A DNA stretch of 64,000 nucleotides from Gautieria morchelliformis (taxonomy: Eukaryota; Basidiomycota; Agaricomycetes; Gomphales; Gomphaceae). The position numbers and the translations under genes are program-made. The stretch's first letter is position 1. Every line of letters begins with the position of its first letter. Under the pieces are notes generated by a model. It saw only the letters and a list, made by a program, of their open reading frames with translations, did not search any database and was not told where the DNA came from. Shown here in pieces: positions 58,341-64,000 of the stretch. Location: NCBI GenBank assembly GCA_015179125.1, contig WHVA01000503.1, positions 1-64,000 on the forward strand. The letters are read 5' to 3'.

Positions 58341-60291
58341 TTGGGTGTTCCTATGGCTGGAATGCATTCGCGGGACGTCCTACCCATAGATCGTGTGGGA
58401 TCAACCCAGCAGACCAAGAGTCCATGCAGGGTAACATGTATGCAGGTCTCAAGGTGTGTTTTCGTACAAGGTACCTTCACCCTCTTTCCACCCTGTCGTT
58501 TCATGTTCCCACTCCTCTTTCATTCTATTATATATGTGTTTCATCTATTTGTATCCCGACTGCACACCCCTATCCAACCCTGACTCAAGATGGCCTCTTT
58601 CCTATTTGCTAGCATCATATAAGCATTTGGTATAAGTAGTTTGCATTCGCATGTATATTCTGCAGTTCAATTATCATATGTCCATCTTGTGCAAAACTTG
58701 ACCTCACTGTGTGTGACCATCGCCTTGAGCCCTCTCCTATAGATTCCTATCTTTGACAAGAGGAGGACTTAAGCACTACTGGTGAGTTTTCATACTTCAC
58801 CTTCATTACCTTAGTCTTTGTATTATTATCTGGGCTGTCAGCTAAGGGCTCCAAAGGAGCACCTTCGCCGGTGAAAGGATTGTTGCTACTTAAACAACCT
58901 TTCTGTGGCACCTTGCACGTTACATCATCAAGTACCACGGGCTACTTCGCTACGACTGTAGATAGGGCGAGCTCCATTCAGGCAGCCCTCTTACCTTCTG
59001 AACATTTATTGGTTCATGCTATTCGCTGAATGGCATACTTCTTCACACAAGCTATTCAGGCATTCGCTGTGTTCACTAATACATGATATTAATGCCTAAA
59101 AACCAATCTTGACAAAGGACACAGAGGTGCAGTGAGTATACAGCAAACAAATAACAATACATGTGGTGTCAAGGAGTATGCCTGACTATAACTGTGCATT
59201 AGTATGTGTAGGGAAACTGAGCCCGGCCCTATAGCAGAAGTCAAAAAGTTCAAAATCACGTTTTTCAACCTGGTGTGTTAGGTACACCATACCTGATCAG
59301 TCCAAACAAGATCAACGGAAGCTAGTATTGGACGTACCTGATTTCCTTCAGGGAACCACACATTCAGGTAAATCACATGGAGCGATACAATCCCTAATAG
59401 CGACAGATAACCAATTTGAAGCCTCTATAATGATATCAGCCAACATCATAGGAGAGTCAATGAATATACATGACATGTTAAACTTACCTGGTGAAGAAGG
59501 TGAAGTGTGGGAATGTGCATGACAAGCTGAGTGGCAAAACACGATTGACCACAAAGTATTTAGTGCACCTGAAATCCCTCCACCAAATATGCAGGTGCTC
59601 AAAACAGACACAGCATTGCATACAATGCATCACAACAATAAAATTACCAAATACAAGGTTCAAATCGTTGCTAAAGGATATAGTCAGGTACCAGGTCTCC
59701 ATTATAATGAGACTTACGCTCCAGTCATGTTGTGGGAAGCCTTCTACATCATTCTAGCTATCAGTGCAATAAGTAATCTCAAAATACATCAATCTAACGT
59801 GAAATTAGCATACTTACATGGAGTTATTCAAGAACAATTTTGGGTTGAGCAACCGGATGGATTTAAGGTGCCAGGGGAGGAGCATTTAGCATTGAAGTTA
59901 AGAAAAGCACTGTATGGGATGAAACAAGGTGGAAATCAATGGAGGAAGACCCTCAAAGAATTTATGGAGAAGACTCTCAAATGAACATGACCAAGCAGTC
60001 TTGTTTAGGATGTGGGAAGATAGAGATCATGGTGTATTGTAGGATTCTGGGTTGATGACACTACTTCAGTAGGTCACAAAAATCGACTCCTTGAGCTTGA
60101 AGATGCATTCAATCATCAATTTGGCATATCCAGCCAATGCAATGCACACTGGACATCCCCCTCAGAATTGACCTCTCCACAATCACGAATGATGAAGAAC
60201 AGAAAAATAAACCAAAGGACTTTCCTTACTGTGAGCTGATAGGGAGCTTGATGTTCATGGCTATTGTATTGTGCCCTGACATAACACACAC

Positions 60292-60836
60292 AATTTTTTT
60301 TTTTTTTAAATCCATTTTGTCTATTGGGGCCATGCCCTATGTAAGATGAGGCGTACATTTGTTCTGTCTGCTCTTGTTTTTCAGCTGCTTCCTCATGTCT
60401 ATCTCTGCATGTACCTGAGGACTTGCATCCTGAGTGAGTCCGTGCTTGTGCAAAACGAAGTTCTGTGGCTTTCCACATGATCTGGACAGGCCTGCTCCTG
60501 GTCTATTTCCCTCCGTCCCACAGGGCGACATCTCCAAACGTCTGCCTGAATCTGCCGGTCACGTTGATGTACTGGAAAAGGGGTGCTAGCGCTTTTGGTC
60601 TGTTCAGAAGCGTGTTGACTGACCTTGCCCTATGTCTCAGTGTCTTCTCCAGTTGGCGCTGCTGTTGCTTGTATGCTGGACACTGTAATAGGAAGTGGTG
60701 GACCATTTTGTCACTACTGAAGCAAGCTTTGCATGTCGGCGTCTCTGCTTTGCCTATTTTGAATAGATGTTTGTTGAGCAGTGCGTGGCCTGTGTGAAGC
60801 TGGATTAAGAGCGAGCTGTGCCTCCACGCTAGTCCA
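60292..60836 (-). mobile_element. 5'-truncated LINE 3' end, in copia
   Basis: The plus strand begins with a run of about 14 T, which is the poly(A) tail of a minus-strand insertion. A 9-bp duplication AACACACAC flanks it (60283-60291 and 60837-60845). The minus-strand frame reads HTGHALLNKHLFKIG, then CKAC and HHFLLQCPAY. This is the Cys/His motif at the C-terminus of basidiomycete LINE ORF2 proteins. The frame is open for 112 codons and then the 3' untranslated region follows. All upstream LINE sequence is missing, as is usual for incomplete target-primed reverse transcription. Confidence 0.85.
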
Positions 60837-61438
60837 AACACACACTTTTAACAAGCTGCCATGATATACTTAGAACCCTAGTCACACTCATTGGAACTTA
60901 GGAAAGCAGATCCTTCAGTATATCTGTCACACTCACGACCAAAATCTCACACTCAGCGGGGAAGAATTTTCCATATGCATATTCAGAGTCTGCCTTTGCT
61001 GGGGATTCCAAGTGTAGGAAATCAACAAGTGGATACACTTTATTTTTGGGTAACAGCACTGTTTCATGGTCCCCAAAGAAGCAGAGCATCATTGCTCTTT
61101 CTTCAACAAAATCGGAATATATTGTGCTCTCAGAAACTTTGTGGGAGATACTGTGGACATGCCATCTTCTTCAAGAACTAGGTTTCACCCTCAACAACCC
61201 TACCATCATCTATGAAGACAATCGGAATGATTGCCTTCACTAACCACCAAAAGGCTCTATGTTGTATGAAATGCATCGACGTAAAGCATCATTTTACCAG
61301 ACATCAAATTGATGAGGGTACAATACAGCTGAATTACAACCACCTCTGAAATTACCATGGACATACTCACAAATTTTCTTTCTCCTTCAACCCCCTTCAA
61401 AATCACTCAGCCTCACTACCTCAAGGTTTGAGAGGGAG

Positions 61439-61608
61439 TGTAGAAATATGAATGTTGAGTAGCTCGGTTAAGTCTGATGCTCGAATAGGAAATGGTCAGT
61501 GCTCACGACCTTACTCACTATGAGACACACATATATGTATGTGCATGTGTATAGTAGAAATCTTCCCAGTGTCTATTTGCTGCCACTGGGAATTTAACTA
61601 CTGTCTTT
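61439..61608 (+). mobile_element. 3' LTR of Ty1/copia element
   Basis: This 170-bp LTR is the same length as the 5' LTR and differs at about 14 positions. Most are C-to-T or G-to-A changes, many at CpG sites of the 5' copy. AACGC follows it (61609-61613). Confidence 0.9.
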
Positions 61609-61789
61609 AACGCCAATGGACACTGGTGAAAAGTTTCTCATGCTTACCACATCATCCAAAATACTCAACACACAAATTCTCATACAAACCCTAACAAAAG
61701 CGATAGTTAGACAGTCATAGACACACTCTAACTATAGCACCACCGCTCCTCCAAAAAGAAGCAATCAAAAAAGGCCATGCCGCCCACTT

Positions 61790-64000
61790 CCGACTCACAC
61801 CGGCTGCCAGTCACAAGGGCAAAGTGGGCACACCAGAGCCAGCATGCATAATGCCAACTCCAGAACCAGAGCTGACTTAGTAGCAGACCCCAGATCAGCT
61901 ATCAGGACAGTCGACAGTGCTTGTGCCTTCCTTGACAGACACAGGTTCATTGCGAAGGACCACTTGGTCTCTGATGGAGCAACTGAGTTACATCCTCTTG
62001 TCACTATTGCACAGTTTCAGCAGAAAGACAATGCAAAAGGGTGCAAGAGCAGCCACATTACTCATAGCAGACAATGTTGCCAACAACATGGGCATCACAA
62101 TATGTAAGTATGTAGAAAACAGCCTGACCCCCTTCCTGAACAGTGTCACTGCCACAACTGACATTGCCAAGCAAACGATGGAGGCTGCAAGAACGGCAGT
62201 GGAGGAAGCCCAAAGAGCTGTCGAAGGTGCCACCAGCACACAGAAGGAGTGGAGAGGCATGCATGCAGCAGCACTGAAAGGTAACATACCATTGTCGCAC
62301 CTGAGCAACCTCACAAAAGCAAAGGCCAGAGAGAGCCAACTGCTAATTGACAGAGACTGCAAGCTGAGCACAACTTGCTAACAGAGCTCTTGGAATGGGA
62401 GCTGGTTACCAAGGCCAACAAGGCCATGGGAAGCCTAGAGGAACTCTGTAAATAACCTGTCTATGTTCAATAGTTATTACATAATCCCAGTGGGCCCCTT
62501 AGGGACCCACTGTATAGTTCATGCGTGGGAACCGGCCAGCAGTTCCCATCGCATCTTACTTTACACTGTAACTATGTAGCATTCAGAATACCACACATTG
62601 GTCAAGTTCTGTTGTGCTCTTGTGACACAAGGTTTAAGATCGACATCTTTACAAACTCAGAGGGGGTGCGGAGGTGACATTCATCAGGGCCCAGAAGCTC
62701 AACAATGGCGGAGTAGTGTTAGTGTAAGGGTAACCCTGGCTGGTTGTGGAGATCACACTACCACACAACTGACAAGGGGAAATCCAAAGTATGTATAAAT
62801 GAACAGAGTATACAAGAGAGGGGATTCTCACCTGACAAGGGGAAATCCAAAGAGAAAAGTCTAAGGACCCCCAATGTCAGCGAGCTCATATTATACTACG
62901 CTGTGCAGCCAGGGACAACACTTGCCACCCGTCATCAACCCTGCACCTCCCTGACCACCCTGACCCTTGATCGACCCTTGATGCCACCTATTACGCGAGT
63001 CGCTTGATTTCCAACACTGTTCCGAGAGTGGAAGTCGGAAATTGGAGTGGAACTGGCAAGGCGAACAGAACTGGTGGAAGTTCTCCCAGAAGCAGAATCA
63101 TTTCCGAAAGCGGAGGCAGAGATGGAATCGGAACCGGGAGCGGAGTCAGAAATGGAGTCGGAACTGGGTGTGGTGTCGGAACTGGAAATGGAAAACAGGG
63201 TGTCCCCTGACAGTTAGACCTAAGCATGCCCAAGCCCCAAGGGAGCTAGGTGGATACAAGCACATAAGGTGCAATTCATCGCAAAGTTCAGTGGCACTGC
63301 AATAGTCAAGGACAGGGCCATATTCATCATCATTGAATACATCCCCATCATGTTCTCACCTGACACCCTCTCAGAGCACAGAAAAATTGAACAGGACTCC
63401 AGGTGGCAGGAGAACAGCCTCCTATCCACATGCTGGATAAAGCCTGTTCACTGATGCACTGAGGGGCAATGGTTGGTGCACCTCATTGCAAGGTTTGCCA
63501 CCACAGAGTCCACCAATCTGTCCATCAGGGATCGCATCATAATAGCTGGTAAGCATACTTGGGCAAGAAGGATGAAGAGGGAGCTGCACAGGTCAAATGC
63601 CAGAAGTACAATACCAGGCATACAGTGGCAGAGTGTGACAGTCTCTTGGTTTGCCAAGGCCGTCAAGCACTCCACCAAGGAGCATGCTCAAACCACCATC
63701 CATGACCTCAAAAGGGAGGTCAAGGACCTGAAAAATGCAGTCAGGGACTGCAAGGACATGCTCAACACCAAGTGTGCAAAATCAAAATGGCTGGAGGAGC
63801 AGCCTCATGCCCTCCAGTGCAAGCCTGCACCCTCCAAAAGGATGTTTGAGGAGCCAGCTGCTCTGGGAATGGCTGGTCTGTCATCCCACATGAAGGCCCC
63901 TTTGCTATCATGTGCTGCCCCTGGATTGGCAGCCCATATTTCTGCCCCAGTCCCCACCTCTAACACCCTGGCACCAGACCTTATGGCCTGGATAGCCACC
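61790..64000 (+). mobile_element. LINE ORF1 region, broken, running off the window
   Basis: N-terminal part (about 61850-62455): frames reading SACAFLDRHRFIAKDHLVSD and LLIADNVANNMGIT, then an alanine- and glutamate-rich helical stretch and LTELLEWELVTKANKAMGSL. After unassigned DNA, 62660-62722 reads AEVTFIRAQKLNNGGVVL, where a solo LTR interrupts it. From about 63255 it resumes with AQFIAKFSGTAIVKDRAIFI, then IRDRIIIAGKHTWARRMKRE and a decayed Cys/His knuckle (about 63595-63690). The order fits the nucleic-acid-binding ORF1 protein of basidiomycete LINEs. Several frame changes separate these blocks, so it is not functional. The 3' part continues beyond the window. Confidence 0.6.
62723..63212 (-). 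mobile_element. Solo LTR, Ty3 family C, in LINE ORF1
   Basis: This 490-bp sequence is flanked by GTTAG (62718-62722 and 63213-63217). Read on the minus strand it begins TGTCAGGGGACACC and ends GTTACCCTTACA. It gives the full-length LTR of which 49020-49125 and 55873-56070 are remnants. The part at 63030-63190 is a degenerate GGAACTGG/GGAGTC-type repeat, which creates G/S- or P-rich open frames. Confidence 0.9.

Larger units (their letters stand above)
57720..59114 (-). mobile_element. LTR, family F, copy 2
   Basis: Read inverted, it matches 33163-34202, with boundaries TGTCATGACC and CCAATCTTGACA. It is enlarged by a CACTA-like MITE (58026-58340) and a 16-bp minisatellite. No target duplication is seen (ACAGT against AAGGA), so its flanks have probably been rearranged. 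Confidence 0.75.
47341..59290. mobile_element. DNA transposon with long terminal inverted repeats, invaded
   Basis: Copia pol is interrupted by a segment whose outer ends are inverted repeats. The left end begins TATTGTGTACCTAACA and the right end, read inverted, TATGGTGTACCTAACA. Homology continues for about 170 bp on the right (59115-59290). On the left it resumes beyond a solo LTR into 48515-48730. ACCTGATC flanks it on both sides (47333-47340 and 59291-59298). Long TIRs and an 8-bp duplication fit Mutator-like or KDZ-type elements better than a simple MITE. No transposase is visible; the interior has been replaced or filled by retroelements. Confidence 0.7.
44319..61438 (+). mobile_element. 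Ty1/copia internal region, broken and invaded
   Basis: Gag starts near 44362, is split by a SINE, and continues to a zinc knuckle (CYNCRGQGHFAKDC, about 45571-45612). Protease remnants follow, then integrase (46250-47170, with HWHQCLGHLNVPN, CLACIHGKQHKLPF and MDLAGPM), reverse transcriptase (about 59580-59985, with ALYGMKQGGNQW) and RNase H (about 60890-61250, with ALSSTKSEY). This is the copia order, integrase before reverse transcriptase. A polypurine tract, GAGAGGGAG, precedes the 3' LTR. A long-TIR element (47341-59290) and a LINE fragment (60292-60836) interrupt pol. The element is multiply broken. Confidence 0.9.

Noticed and set aside
57715-59119. Family F copy as a clean solo LTR with target duplication
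   Set aside because: The flanking 5-mers ACAGT and AAGGA do not match, so it is reported only as an LTR copy with rearranged flanks.

Overview
This looks like a repeat-rich chromosomal region of a filamentous basidiomycete, probably an agaricomycete of the Rhizoctonia/Ceratobasidium type. The evidence is: host genes split by many introns, most 47-90 bases with CTAAC-like branch sites; fungal cAMP-receptor-like GPCRs; a chromodomain Ty3 element; and basidiomycete LINE and hAT/CACTA-like repeats. The genus is inference. Host genes are few; most of the window is transposon fossils nested in one another.

Layout. 0.2-6.9 kb: an inverted duplication of the promoter of the gene that follows, a terminal-inverted-repeat (TIR) element, two short minisatellites split by a solo LTR, and five copies of a ~300-bp satellite. 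6.9-9.2 kb: an intact seven-exon zinc-finger gene of 654 aa with repeated, phase-symmetrical exons. 9.2-13.9 kb: mostly unassigned, with a GC-rich low-complexity stretch, a decayed hypothetical gene and a MITE with TA target duplications. 13.9-18.2 and 39.1-44.0 kb: the two arms of a large inverted duplication, each carrying an intact nine-exon seven-transmembrane receptor gene of 443 aa (minus strand at 14.8-16.7 kb, plus strand at 40.9-42.8 kb). 18.2-23.5 kb: unassigned sequence, a tandem duplication and a broken nucleotide-sugar-transporter gene. 23.6-37.3 kb: broken Ty3 elements with at least four later insertions, and an antisense accessory reading frame near the 3' LTR. 37.4-39.1 kb: remnants of host-like exons, including an SFP1-like zinc finger.

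44.1-61.6 kb is one Ty1/copia element, bounded by matching 170-bp LTRs and an AACGC target duplication. Its ~5 kb body is swollen to 17 kb by a SINE, a LINE fragment and a long-TIR DNA element. The DNA element holds solo LTRs and a broken Ty3 element, which holds a hAT-like element, which holds a CACTA-like foldback MITE. That is five levels of nesting. 61.6-64 kb is a LINE ORF1 region split by another solo LTR.

Most insertions were delimited by target-site duplications read directly from the sequence, and three also by an uninterrupted empty site elsewhere in the window. No tRNA, rRNA or CRISPR array was found. The only host genes I consider complete are the zinc-finger gene and the two GPCR genes.
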